Source: Bdellovibrionales bacterium
GTDB taxonomy: Bacteria > Bdellovibrionota > UBA1018
Assembly (NCBI GenBank): GCA_947380295.1
Contig: CANCQK010000002.1
Location: forward strand, 74,557-138,556
DNA: 64,000 bases
Direction: 5' to 3'
Positions within the stretch are counted from its first letter, which is position 1; every line of letters begins with the position of its first letter. This document shows, piece by piece, positions 19,047 to 26,856 of the stretch. Position numbers and translations under genes: made by a program. Under the pieces are notes generated by a model that saw only the letters and a list, made by a program, of their open reading frames with translations, made no database searches and had not been told where the DNA came from.

Positions 19047-20069
19047 ATGAAAAAAAGTCAGTTTGTTAAGGATCTTAAGGAAAAAGACCTGGTTTCTTCT
19101 CCATTTTTGGTGAAGTTTTGCGCTACCGCGGTCGGCAAAAATGGGAAGCCCTATATGAACTTGATCCTCATGGACAAGTCGGGCGAGGTCGAAACCCGAG
19201 TCTGGGAAGACGTAGCTTCTTATATGGGACAAGTCGTTCGGGATGCGATCGTCCATGTAGAAGGTCGTTGTCAGTCCTATCAGGGGCGCAGGCAAGTGGT
19301 CGCCGAAAGACTCCAAGTTCTTCGTGAAGATGAAGTCGAGATCAAAGACTACCTTCCCGAAAGCCATCTTGATGCAGACCGCCTTTATCAACAGCTGCTC
19401 GATTTTGTTGCCACCATGAAAGACCCGTTCTATCGGGCATTGGCTGAAGCCGTATTCAAGGATGACGCAGAAATCACGGACCGGGTCAAGCGCGCCCCGG
19501 CTGCTAAGAGCATTCATCACGCCTACAAAACCGGCCTGCTCGAGCACGTGGTCTCCATCACCGGAATGTTGGACGGATTGTCTCGTCACTATGGCGAGAT
19601 TTTAGATCGCGATCTCTTGTTCCTCGGAGGATTCTTCCACGACATCGGCAAGATCTGGGAACTCGCTTATGACCGCGTCACTGACTACACGGATGAAGGA
19701 AAACTCATCGGCCACCTGGTCATGGGCGTTGAACTCATTGATCGAAAAATTAGAGAGCTCGAATCCCAACCCGGTCGAATTCCGGGTGCATTCCCCACTG
19801 ACAAAAAACTTTTGGTGAAACACCTCGTCCTCGCTCATCACGGTAAACTGGAATATGGCTCTCCAAAAGAACCTCAGTGCGTTGAAGCACTCGTCGTGCA
19901 TATGATCGACGACCTCGATTCCAAGGTCAACGCGATCACCAAGTTCATTGAGCAAGACCAAACTCCAGGGCGCTGGACCGCACTCAATCGTAATTTTGAG
20001 CGATTCTTCTACAAGCCCGACTGGGCATTAGAGAAGCTTCTCAAGGCTCAGACTAAATCCGAGTCTTGA
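19047..20069 (+). CDS. YhaM-type 3'-5' exoribonuclease (OB-fold plus HD domain)
   Basis: This 340-residue cytoplasmic protein has an N-terminal OB-fold (residues about 8-100, with NLILMDKSGEVETRVWED) and a C-terminal HD hydrolase domain (about 150-310). Metal-ligand candidates are in SIHHAYKTGLLEHVVS, FFHDIGKIWEL, GHLVMGVELID and LVLAHHGKLEYGSP. This arrangement is that of YhaM/CMP-binding-factor 3'-5' exonucleases acting on RNA and single-stranded DNA. ATG 19047 follows a GGACGAGAAAA purine stretch. The downstream flank (20070-20290) contains no gene I trust. Confidence 0.88.
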   Translation: MKKSQFVKDLKEKDLVSSPFLVKFCATAVGKNGKPYMNLILMDKSGEVETRVWEDVASYMGQVVRDAIVHVEGRCQSYQGRRQVVAERLQVLREDEVEIKDYLPESHLDADRLYQQLLDFVATMKDPFYRALAEAVFKDDAEITDRVKRAPAAKSIHHAYKTGLLEHVVSITGMLDGLSRHYGEILDRDLLFLGGFFHDIGKIWELAYDRVTDYTDEGKLIGHLVMGVELIDRKIRELESQPGRIPGAFPTDKKLLVKHLVLAHHGKLEYGSPKEPQCVEALVVHMIDDLDSKVNAITKFIEQDQTPGRWTALNRNFERFFYKPDWALEKLLKAQTKSES

Positions 20070-20244
20070 GGGCAAAAGTCGAGTTTAGAACTGAAAAAGC
20101 TACGGTCGATGCGCTTCTACTGCGATCGCTAATCCACCAAGCACAGCAAACTCTTTGACCATGATGGCCAACTCTTCAACGGTCATATCTGGGTTTGCAG
20201 GTAGCTTGAGTAGATTGGGATTAATTGAAGGGAAGTAATAGAAA

Positions 20245-20272
20245 GGCTTTCGGGGGCAGGCTTTCGGGGACG
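20245..20272. repeat. Short tandem repeat, two 14-bp units
   Basis: Two adjacent 14-base units both begin GGCTTTCGGGG (20245-20258 and 20259-20272). They lie in the scarred region after the exoribonuclease gene. Confidence 0.5.
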
Positions 20273-20289
20273 GAGCTGGATCAGTTCGG

Positions 20290-20821
20290 ATGGAGGTGGA
20301 CCTAACTGCCGGCAAGCGCTCAGATTACCGCCCTGAAATACTTCAGGCCAACCCAGCAAGCGCAGCCGCTGAGTTTGCCCAGCACTCTGAGCGGCTGATT
20401 TTTGCAGTGATGGAAGAAAAGCTCAGCGCCAAACCGATTCCCCCGATTCTCTCCTACGGCTCAGCCAAGCACGAGAGTTTGGGCGGTGGTACCTACCCCG
20501 ACTGTGGGGAGACGTCGCTGAGGAATTTTTTCAACATTGCGCTTTATGATTCAAAAACAGGCAAGTTCGACGCGGGAGTGCTGAGTCGACTCAGCTCCGA
20601 TCATCCTGAACTCAAAGTAGCCCCCAGCCTTCAATCTTTTTATCAAACCCATTCAGACCCTGCGTCTGTGAGTAGCCAAGCGGTGCGAGACGCGTGGAGC
20701 GAGACCCGATGATTTCGAAAAGCAAATCAAAGAGATTCACAAAGCTCACCCCATCCCAGGAGTCTATCTCATGAGCAAAGAGGAGTGGGATGTGATTGAA
20801 GGCGATTTGGGGGTGGGATAG
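20290..20821 (+). pseudogene. Frameshifted fragment of an unidentified gene
   Basis: A 140-codon stretch reads through SDYRPEILQANPASAAAEF and GGGTYPDCGETSLRNFFNIA, which have the look of real conserved protein, then stops at 20712. A second frame continues from about 20705 as DFEKQIKEIHKAHPIPGVYL and ends with EEWDVIEGDLGVG before a stop at 20819-20821. Joined, they would make a plausible C-terminal part of a larger protein. No good start, ribosome site or N-terminal domain is visible upstream. I do not recognise the family. The alternative is two short spurious frames. Confidence 0.45.
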
Positions 20822-20837
20822 TAGCACCGTCGTTGCC

Positions 20838-20933
20838 AGCGCGCGCGATGCGCGCTGTGCAATGAGATCTGACGATCGGCGCTTAGATACTTGATATTGG
20901 CTCGACGAGAGTCGAGCTGCGGCTCGAAGAGCC
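20838..20933. repeat. Cluster of three short perfect hairpins
   Basis: Three palindromes follow one another. AGCGCGC/GCGCGCT lies at 20838-20844 and 20850-20856. GCTCGAC/GTCGAGC lies at 20900-20906 and 20911-20917. GGCTC/GAGCC lies at 20921-20925 and 20929-20933. They resemble REP-like or element-end sequence. The region 20822-21128 (307 bases) otherwise holds the tatD fragment and the 19-bp inverted repeat listed separately. Confidence 0.5.
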
Positions 20934-20939
20934 GGGGCC

Positions 20940-21009
20940 GTCTAAATGCCTGAGTCCCGCTAAAGCAGGATTGAGTTTTGAGGAGAGTCTTGAGAGACGA
21001 GTACGGCAT
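20940..21009 (-). pseudogene. Remnant of a tatD-like gene segment
   Basis: The minus strand here reads PYSSLKTLLKTQSCFSGTQAF, which parallels AALVPQGSIPGIIHCFSGTQAF of the intact TatD encoded at 22323-23114. At DNA level the ends match 22607-22678 at 25 of 28 and 19 of 21 positions, with a diverged middle. Nothing recognisable of TatD flanks it. The two copies lie in the same orientation on either side of the DUF4143 ATPase gene. Confidence 0.6.
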
Positions 21010-21014
21010 TTGGG

Positions 21015-21065
21015 ATCGGCGACAAGTTGCCGAAAAATAGAAATAATCGGCAACTTGTCGCCGAT
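21015..21065. repeat. Perfect 19-bp inverted repeat upstream of the DUF4143 ATPase
   Basis: The arm ATCGGCGACAAGTTGCCGA (21015-21033) is exactly complementary to 21047-21065, with a 13-base A-rich spacer. There is no following T-run, so it is not a typical terminator. It sits 63 bases before the chosen start of the ATPase and could be an operator, an element end or a structured leader. Confidence 0.85.
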
Positions 21066-21128
21066 TATGATAAAATAGAGGATGTATCGGTTAACCTTTT
21101 GTTATTGCTGATAAAAAGAGGGTTTAAT

Positions 21129-22298
21129 TTGGAATTCCGACGATTTTTGGATCTGAATACCTTGCTCAAACAGAACTCCTTTTTCCTTTTTGGGCCACGA
21201 GGGACAGGGAAGAGCTATTGGATCAAAAAGTGTTTTCCAGGCGCCCCCGTTTTCGACCTACTCGATGATGAGATTTTCGATCGTTTGATGAGATATCCCA
21301 AGTGGCTGGAGGAGTCGGTTCAGGATTGGAGTCAGCCTATTGTAGTAGATGAAATCCAGAAACTTCCAAAGCTCTTGGATGAAGTTCATCGTTTGATTGA
21401 AAATCGGTCGGCCCGCTTTTTATTGACGGGTAGTTCTGCTCGCAAACTGAAGCGAGGAGGAGCGAATTTGCTGGCTGGCCGAGCGTGGGAGGCCCATTTT
21501 TTTCCTCTCACTTGGAAAGAAATAGGTTCAGAGTCGTTTGACCTTTTGAAATCAATCAACCGAGGGGGGCTGCCTCGAGTTTTCAATTCTAGCTTACCAA
21601 AAGAGGAACTGCGTTCTTACATTCGCGTTTATCTCAATGAAGAGGTGAAAGCCGAGGCATTAGTTCGGTCCTATGAAAGGTTTGTACGGTTTTTGGAAAC
21701 GATGGCCCTGAGCAATGGCCAAGAGATCAACTATCAAGCGATTTCAAGCGATGCAGGAGTTCCACCTCGAACGCTCGAGGGCTATCTTGAGGTCTTGGTC
21801 GATACGCTCTTAGGGTACTTAGTTTTGCCGTACACGAAGACGAAGAAGCGAAAAGCGATCTCGCGATCAAAATTTTATTTCTTTGATTTGGGAGTAGTGA
21901 ATCACTTACGCGGTATTGGAGACATTACCGCGGGGAATACCGATTTTGGTGGTGCATTTGAGCACTTTTTGATCAATGAAATGAATGCCTATAACAGCTA
22001 TTCTCGGAAAGATTATCAGTTGAATTACTGGCGCACGGGTAAATACGAAGTAGATTTGATCCTGGCACCCACTTTTGGTCCCCCTTCTGAAACTCGCAAG
22101 CTGGTTGTTTTGGAGTTCAAATCGGCAGAGCAAATCAAGGATTCTTTCTTAGATGGCTTGAGAGCTTTCCAAGAGGAGAAATTCCCGGCTCACTATTATT
22201 TAATTTCTCGCTCCAAAGCGGAAGGATTCAGAGATGGTATCCAGCTTTTGCATTTTGAGACCTTTCTAGAAAAGCTTTGGGTAGGCGAGATCTATTGA
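21129..22298 (+). CDS. AAA_14/DUF4143 family ATPase
   Basis: This is a P-loop ATPase of the widespread AAA_14-DUF4143 type. Walker A is FGPRGTGKSYW near residue 20, Walker B is PIVVDEIQKLP, and a sensor-like segment is RFLLTGSSARKLKRGGANLL. The C-terminal DUF4143 domain carries a PD-(D/E)XK-like pattern (YWRTGKYEVDLIL, then VVLEFKSAEQIKD). I choose TTG 21129 because AAAGAGGG ends 6 bases upstream and the protein then begins EFRRFLDL, as in the family; an upstream in-frame TTG at 21027 would run through the 19-bp inverted repeat. The biological role is unknown and the family is often horizontally spread. It converges with tatD. Confidence 0.85.
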   Translation: MEFRRFLDLNTLLKQNSFFLFGPRGTGKSYWIKKCFPGAPVFDLLDDEIFDRLMRYPKWLEESVQDWSQPIVVDEIQKLPKLLDEVHRLIENRSARFLLTGSSARKLKRGGANLLAGRAWEAHFFPLTWKEIGSESFDLLKSINRGGLPRVFNSSLPKEELRSYIRVYLNEEVKAEALVRSYERFVRFLETMALSNGQEINYQAISSDAGVPPRTLEGYLEVLVDTLLGYLVLPYTKTKKRKAISRSKFYFFDLGVVNHLRGIGDITAGNTDFGGAFEHFLINEMNAYNSYSRKDYQLNYWRTGKYEVDLILAPTFGPPSETRKLVVLEFKSAEQIKDSFLDGLRAFQEEKFPAHYYLISRSKAEGFRDGIQLLHFETFLEKLWVGEIY

Positions 22299-22322
22299 TT
22301 TTTTCCTTGGAGCCTCACTCCT

Positions 22323-23114
22323 TCAGTCAGTAATTCTAAAAACCCGTTTTGCGTTCTGAGTTGTTATTTCAGCAACGGTTGAAAGGGGTACACCTTTGAC
22401 TTCGGCTAATTTCTGCGCGGTCAAGGCGACCATGCTGGGCTCGCATTTTTTTCCGCGATACGGAATCGGAGCAAGGTACGGGGAGTCGGTTTCAACTAGG
22501 ATCCGCTCCAGGGGAAATGCTTTGGCAGCTTCGCGAATTTCATCTGCCTTTTTAAAAGTTAAAATTCCTGAGAATGAAATATAAAATCCCATGTCAATAC
22601 AGTGCTGTCCAAATGCTTGAGTCCCGCTGAAGCAATGGATGATTCCTGGGATCGACCCTTGAGGGACGAGTGCGGCATAGCGTTTGAGCGCGACTAAAAG
22701 ATCGTCCTCACCCTCACGGCTGTGAATGACGATGGGGAGCCTCAGTTCAAGTGCTAGATCGAGTTGGCGGTTGAGCCAGTGAATTTGGACCTCGCGTGGC
22801 GAATGTTCGTAATGGTAGTCTAGGCCGATTTCCCCAATCGCGCGGCACTTGGGATCGCGCGCGGCCTCACGGAGTTTTTCAAAGTCCATTTCATTTAAGA
22901 GGTGTGCATCGTGCGGATGTACGCCGATCGTGTGATAGATCGAGTCATAGGTTCTTGAAATTTCCTGGATGCGAGGAATGGATGCAACGTCAGTACCGAT
23001 CGTGACCAGATGAGAAACTCCGGAGAGTTTTGCTTCTTGAAGGATTTCTTCTAGGCTCTTTGGGCTATAATCATAATTAAGATGACAGTGCGTATCAATC
23101 AGCGAGTACTTCAT
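22323..23114 (-). CDS. tatD: TatD family metal-dependent deoxyribonuclease
   Basis: This 263-residue TIM-barrel hydrolase matches YcfH/TatD DNases. Metal ligands are in DTHCHLNYD (HxH), the Glu of IGEIGLDYHY, IVIHSREGEDD, IIHCFSGT and the Asp of ETDSPYLAP. It is the last gene of a seven-gene minus-strand operon, 14 bases after the VKOR-DsbA gene. Positions 22607-22678 inside it are partly duplicated at 20940-21009. It is likely a 3'-5' DNA exonuclease in DNA repair or quality control. Confidence 0.93.
   Translation of the reverse strand: MKYSLIDTHCHLNYDYSPKSLEEILQEAKLSGVSHLVTIGTDVASIPRIQEISRTYDSIYHTIGVHPHDAHLLNEMDFEKLREAARDPKCRAIGEIGLDYHYEHSPREVQIHWLNRQLDLALELRLPIVIHSREGEDDLLVALKRYAALVPQGSIPGIIHCFSGTQAFGQHCIDMGFYISFSGILTFKKADEIREAAKAFPLERILVETDSPYLAPIPYRGKKCEPSMVALTAQKLAEVKGVPLSTVAEITTQNAKRVFRITD
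22607..22678. repeat. Imperfect direct repeat, copy inside tatD
   Basis: This is the intact-gene counterpart of the fragment at 20940-21009. The left 28 bases match at 25 positions and the right 21 bases at 19. The two copies bracket the DUF4143 ATPase gene. Confidence 0.65.
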
Positions 23115-23128
23115 AAAAATTCCAAAAA

Positions 23129-24307
23129 TTAATTCGAATGTTTCAGAAGGCGATCAATCACCTGGTTCCAAACCGAGGGTGGGAGGATTCCTTCAACTTT
23201 ATGCCCGTTTACGAAAAAAGTCGGCGTAGCGTTGATGCCCAAAGACTTACCCAGCTGAATGTCCCGGGAGATCGTCAGTGTGGGCTGCGCAGACTCCATA
23301 CAAGTCGAAAACTGGGTTTGATCGAGTTGCAGGTTTTTTAAAAGTTCTTTTACGCGACCTTCGGCAAGCGATCCTTGGTTTTCAAAAAGATTTTCGTAAG
23401 CAGATTCAAACTGACCTTGTTCGTGTGAACAGAGTGATGCTTTGGCAGCTTCACAGGCGGCCGGATGCATGGTCTGTGGCGATTCGGGATTACATTTCTG
23501 GTCGAGCGGAAAGTTTTTGAACACGACCCGAATTTTACCGGGATAGCGGTAAAGGAGCGTATTCACTTCCATGGCTCCCATTCGACAATAAGGGCATTGA
23601 AAATCGCTAAACTCGACGACGGTGATTGGAGCGTCCTTCGGTCCGATGCTTGGATCAATCGGCTCAATGGCAATTGGAATCGATTTAGTATTTAGAATCG
23701 AGTCTGCCATTTCTTGATCCGATGCAGGCTGAAATCCATTTTGATCCCACCGTGGATCGAGTGCTGAAAGTCCTAGAATCGCAACTAGAAAGGAGCCCGC
23801 GCCGATTCCCAGAAATGTTTTCCACTGCCCCTGGTTTAAGCTGCGGTTGAAATTGAGGTCGGGTTTGAGGGAAAGGGTGATGAAAAAGCCCAGTAGTACG
23901 CAGATGTCAATCCCAATGCAGTAGAGGCAGAAGGTGTGGAGCTGGACTCGCATAATCCAAAAATAGAGGCCAGATACGAACGTTCCTACAATGCTCAGAA
24001 TGAACGTCGCTCGGATCGCTTCTCGTTCCCAGTATTTTCGGAAAAAGAATAAGCTCATGATAAAAAGGTTGAGAAACCACGCTGCTGCGAAGCTCGAGAC
24101 GGGTAGACCCCCGAATAGCTCGGCGCTGGGGCTAGCCGCGACTAAATCGCAGTTCACTGTAGAACTTAAATTACAGGATGACCTGAAGTGGTTTGCCACG
24201 CCCCGGATTTCGTAAAAGTGTTGGGTGAGGAGGATTGATAATGCTAATCCGATGAGAGCGATGACGCTGAGGGTGATGTATCTCAGGCGAGGTGTTGAAA
24301 GACTCAT
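23129..24307 (-). CDS. VKOR-DsbA fusion, oxidative protein folding in the periplasm
   Basis: The N-terminal half (residues about 1-180) is an integral membrane vitamin K epoxide reductase domain with four or five transmembrane helices, loop cysteines in SSCNLSSTVNCD and the redox motif CLYC. A further membrane segment leads to a periplasmic thioredoxin-like DsbA domain (about 220-392) with active site CPYC in FSDFQCPYCRMG and the cis-Pro loop INATPTFFVNG. The fusion would make disulfides in exported proteins and pass electrons to quinone, replacing DsbA/DsbB. A DsbD-like gene lies 3 bases upstream in the same operon. Confidence 0.92.
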   Translation of the reverse strand: MSLSTPRLRYITLSVIALIGLALSILLTQHFYEIRGVANHFRSSCNLSSTVNCDLVAASPSAELFGGLPVSSFAAAWFLNLFIMSLFFFRKYWEREAIRATFILSIVGTFVSGLYFWIMRVQLHTFCLYCIGIDICVLLGFFITLSLKPDLNFNRSLNQGQWKTFLGIGAGSFLVAILGLSALDPRWDQNGFQPASDQEMADSILNTKSIPIAIEPIDPSIGPKDAPITVVEFSDFQCPYCRMGAMEVNTLLYRYPGKIRVVFKNFPLDQKCNPESPQTMHPAACEAAKASLCSHEQGQFESAYENLFENQGSLAEGRVKELLKNLQLDQTQFSTCMESAQPTLTISRDIQLGKSLGINATPTFFVNGHKVEGILPPSVWNQVIDRLLKHSN

Positions 24308-24310
24308 GGC

Positions 24311-25108
24311 TTAGGGACCTCCAAAAGTGCCAGCACGGTAAATTAAGTATTCAGCAAAAGCGAGGAGAATTAAACCGCTCCCCACCTTAATTGTTTTCAT
24401 CCATTGACCAGATTTAGGGAGGATTTGCAACGCTCCCGTGAACGCGGAGATTGCGAGAAGCAAAGTGCCGAGTCCTAGCGAAAATGAGGTCATGAGCGCA
24501 AAGCCCAGCCCAACGGACTGGGTTTTGGCAATGTAGGCTAAAATTGAGGTTAAAACTGGGGTGGTGCAAGGTGCTGCTATAAATCCCGAGGAGACTCCTA
24601 GGAGAAATGCCCCAATCCACGTGGCTTCTTCATGCTTTTTGGGGTGGCTGTGATGGGTGGCGGGATGGTGAGGTCGAGCGGAGTGATTCCATTTTCTTTT
24701 GAGTTGATCCATGAGGACTGCTGGATCAAAATGAAAAATATCCATCATCCAGAGAGCAGCTCCATTCATGACCACTCCTAAAAAAAGATACCAAGCCGAG
24801 GTGTTGGTCATTGAGCCAAATACCTTGCCTGTGACTCCTGCGATCACGCCGAGAAATGAATAAACCACGGTCATCCCCGCGACATAGGCGAGGCCACGGA
24901 AATAAACTTCTTTCCAAGTTTTTCGGGCGGGCCCTAAACCTCCTACGACGCTGACAGTAATGGGAATCATCGGGTAGACGCAGGGAGTTAGACTTGCCAA
25001 GATCCCGCCTAAATAGGCGATCACGAGAGCAACAAAAAATTGTCCTGCACTAAAGTCACCTGTGCCGACAGCAATCCATTCTGAAAACAATTGGGTCAGT
25101 GAAGGCAT
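24311..25108 (-). CDS. DsbD/CcdA-like transmembrane thiol reductant transporter
   Basis: This 265-residue membrane protein has the six-helix CcdA/DsbD core with the two functional cysteines in SLTPCVYPMIPIT and IAAPCTTPVLTSI. It lacks the periplasmic alpha and gamma domains of full DsbD, so it resembles CcdA with a His-rich cytoplasmic loop (HHPATHHSHPKK, near residue 150). Such proteins carry electrons from cytoplasmic thioredoxin to periplasmic thiols, for example for cytochrome c assembly. Its position next to VKOR-DsbA suggests a combined oxidation/reduction system. The His-rich loop might bind metal. Confidence 0.88.
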   Translation of the reverse strand: MPSLTQLFSEWIAVGTGDFSAGQFFVALVIAYLGGILASLTPCVYPMIPITVSVVGGLGPARKTWKEVYFRGLAYVAGMTVVYSFLGVIAGVTGKVFGSMTNTSAWYLFLGVVMNGAALWMMDIFHFDPAVLMDQLKRKWNHSARPHHPATHHSHPKKHEEATWIGAFLLGVSSGFIAAPCTTPVLTSILAYIAKTQSVGLGFALMTSFSLGLGTLLLAISAFTGALQILPKSGQWMKTIKVGSGLILLAFAEYLIYRAGTFGGP

Positions 25109-25129
25109 GATCGTTAATGCTCCCTTTTT

Positions 25130-25795
25130 TTAAAGGTTACCACAAATCCTAATAGCCGAATACTGCCGAGATTCTCGGTCGCCACGTCGATAGCTATAGA
25201 ATTTTGGGGAGGTCGAACATCGAGTGCAAGATCGAACCAAATCTACCTCGCCTATCCCGATCTGGAGCAAAGTTTCCCGGTTCAATGCGGCCAGGTCAAG
25301 CATTCTCCCTTGAGGGTTCCAGAGGTGGCTGGGTACTCCAGGGAAGCCTGATTGAAAGGTCTCGATGAGTTCCTGGCTAACTTCATAGCAGCAAGGACCG
25401 ATGCAAGGACCAATCGCTGCTAACCACTCCTTGGGGTTTTCGCCCCTTTCGGTGAGATGGCTCCAAAGTTTTTCGGTAATTCGAGCGAGGGTGCCTCTCC
25501 ATCCGGCGTGGACAGCCGCAATGCTCCTCCCCGAACGGTGAACAAAAAGCAGCGGGACGCAATCCGCCGTCACTACGGCAATGGGGAGTAGAGGGGATTG
25601 AGTCACAAGAGCATCGACATCGCCGCACTCTTGACGAGCTTGATTCACCCACGCGATCCCAGTGCCATGGACTTGCTTCCACCTGGGGCGATCATCCCAT
25701 TTTTCTAGTGCGAATTGTGGGAGTGGCTCACTTTGCGTGCCGAATCCGTGCTGAATCGTTTTGACCTCATTCAAGAGAACGCTTTGTAGAGTCAT
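25130..25795 (-). CDS. pgeF: PgeF/YfiH laccase-domain protein (peptidoglycan editing factor)
   Basis: This 221-residue protein belongs to the YfiH family. The zinc-site motifs are VVTADCVPLLF, AAVHAGWRGTL and the IGPCIGPCCYEV segment. Family members act on purine nucleosides or on mis-incorporated peptidoglycan stem residues. It sits 8 bases downstream of the rluD-like gene, the same neighbourhood as rluD-yfiH in Escherichia coli. All motif residues appear intact. Confidence 0.92.
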   Translation of the reverse strand: MTLQSVLLNEVKTIQHGFGTQSEPLPQFALEKWDDRPRWKQVHGTGIAWVNQARQECGDVDALVTQSPLLPIAVVTADCVPLLFVHRSGRSIAAVHAGWRGTLARITEKLWSHLTERGENPKEWLAAIGPCIGPCCYEVSQELIETFQSGFPGVPSHLWNPQGRMLDLAALNRETLLQIGIGEVDLVRSCTRCSTSPKFYSYRRGDRESRQYSAIRICGNL

Positions 25796-25803
25796 GCAGC
25801 TAC

Positions 25804-26847
25804 TTACTCATACCTCTCAAGGGCCGACAAGAGTTCTTGAAAAGCAGGTGGAAATGGCGCGTCAAAACGGAGAGGCTCGCCAGTGATTGGGTGCCTAAAA
25901 CCTAAAATTTTGGCATGGAGAGCTTGCCCGGGGAGATGACGAACGAGTGCTCGAATATCATCAGGGATAGCAAGCCATTTGGTGTTTTTTTCGCTCGGTG
26001 TTCCATACGCAGGGTCTCCTACGATGGAGTGTCCGATGCCGGTCAGGTGGACGCGGACCTGGTGGGTGCGGCCCGTTTCAAGGGTGGCTTCAAGGATCGA
26101 TGCAAATGGGTTTTTCTGCGGCTGGGCGAAGTTCTTTACTTTTGTATAATAAGTCACCGCGGTTCGCCCCTCTTTGACATCCATTGACATTTTTTTTCGG
26201 TCGTTTGGATTCCTGCCGATGAGGCTTGCGACTTTCACTGGATTCCCGTTGAGTGGAATAGGGGGTGCTCCGTAGCAGAGGGCCCAGTAGCGCCGTTCAA
26301 TGTCGTGGCGGGCAAACGTCTCAGCAAGGCGTGTGTGGGCCAAATCAGTTTTGGTGATAACGAGAGACCCGCTCGTGTCTTTATCAATTCTGTGAACAAT
26401 GCCTGGGCGCAAAACGCCACCAATTCCGCTGAGATTTTTGATTTGGTGAAGGAGTCCGTGGACTAACGTTCCGGTCATTTGAGTGGGCGAAGGGTGTACG
26501 GTGAGGCCGGGAGGCTTGTTGACGACCACTAGATGTTCGTCTTCAAATAAGATTTCGAGCGAATGATCCTCAGGAACCAGCTCGGACGGCACGGGAGGGG
26601 GTAAGCAGACCTGAACCGGTGTGCCTTTTTTGAGTCTGCTATTGGCTTTGAGCGGAGTTCCCTCGGTGGTGATTTGTCCCTGCTCAAATAGGGTTTTGAG
26701 TCGGCTTCGCGTGATGGGATCGAGAGGAGGTTCGTTCCCTTGCTTGGACGAAGCCTCTAGGGCTTCGAGTATGGCCAGATCGGCACGCTTAAAATCTTCT
26801 GGCGCTGTCCACATCCAAGTGACGGCGCCTGGCTTTGAGTTTTGCAT
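25804..26847 (-). CDS. rluD: RluD-type 23S rRNA pseudouridine synthase
   Basis: This 347-residue protein has an N-terminal S4 RNA-binding domain (residues about 25-95) and the RluA/RluD catalytic core with the nucleophilic Asp in GIVHRIDKDTSGSLVITKT. Further family motifs are ETGRTHQVRVHL and IVGDPAYG. It probably modifies helix 69 of 23S rRNA, though RluA-family substrate choice cannot be read directly. Placement before pgeF supports rluD. A second RluA-family gene is at 41685-42707. Confidence 0.9.
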   Translation of the reverse strand: MQNSKPGAVTWMWTAPEDFKRADLAILEALEASSKQGNEPPLDPITRSRLKTLFEQGQITTEGTPLKANSRLKKGTPVQVCLPPPVPSELVPEDHSLEILFEDEHLVVVNKPPGLTVHPSPTQMTGTLVHGLLHQIKNLSGIGGVLRPGIVHRIDKDTSGSLVITKTDLAHTRLAETFARHDIERRYWALCYGAPPIPLNGNPVKVASLIGRNPNDRKKMSMDVKEGRTAVTYYTKVKNFAQPQKNPFASILEATLETGRTHQVRVHLTGIGHSIVGDPAYGTPSEKNTKWLAIPDDIRALVRHLPGQALHAKILGFRHPITGEPLRFDAPFPPAFQELLSALERYE

Positions 26848-26856
26848 GAGTTTGGT

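Noticed and set aside
20100..20315. A 71-codon minus-strand frame ending VKEFAVLGGLAIAVEAHRP
   Set aside because: No ribosome site, low-complexity Pro-rich start and it crosses the tandem repeat. It might be a gene remnant, but I cannot support it.
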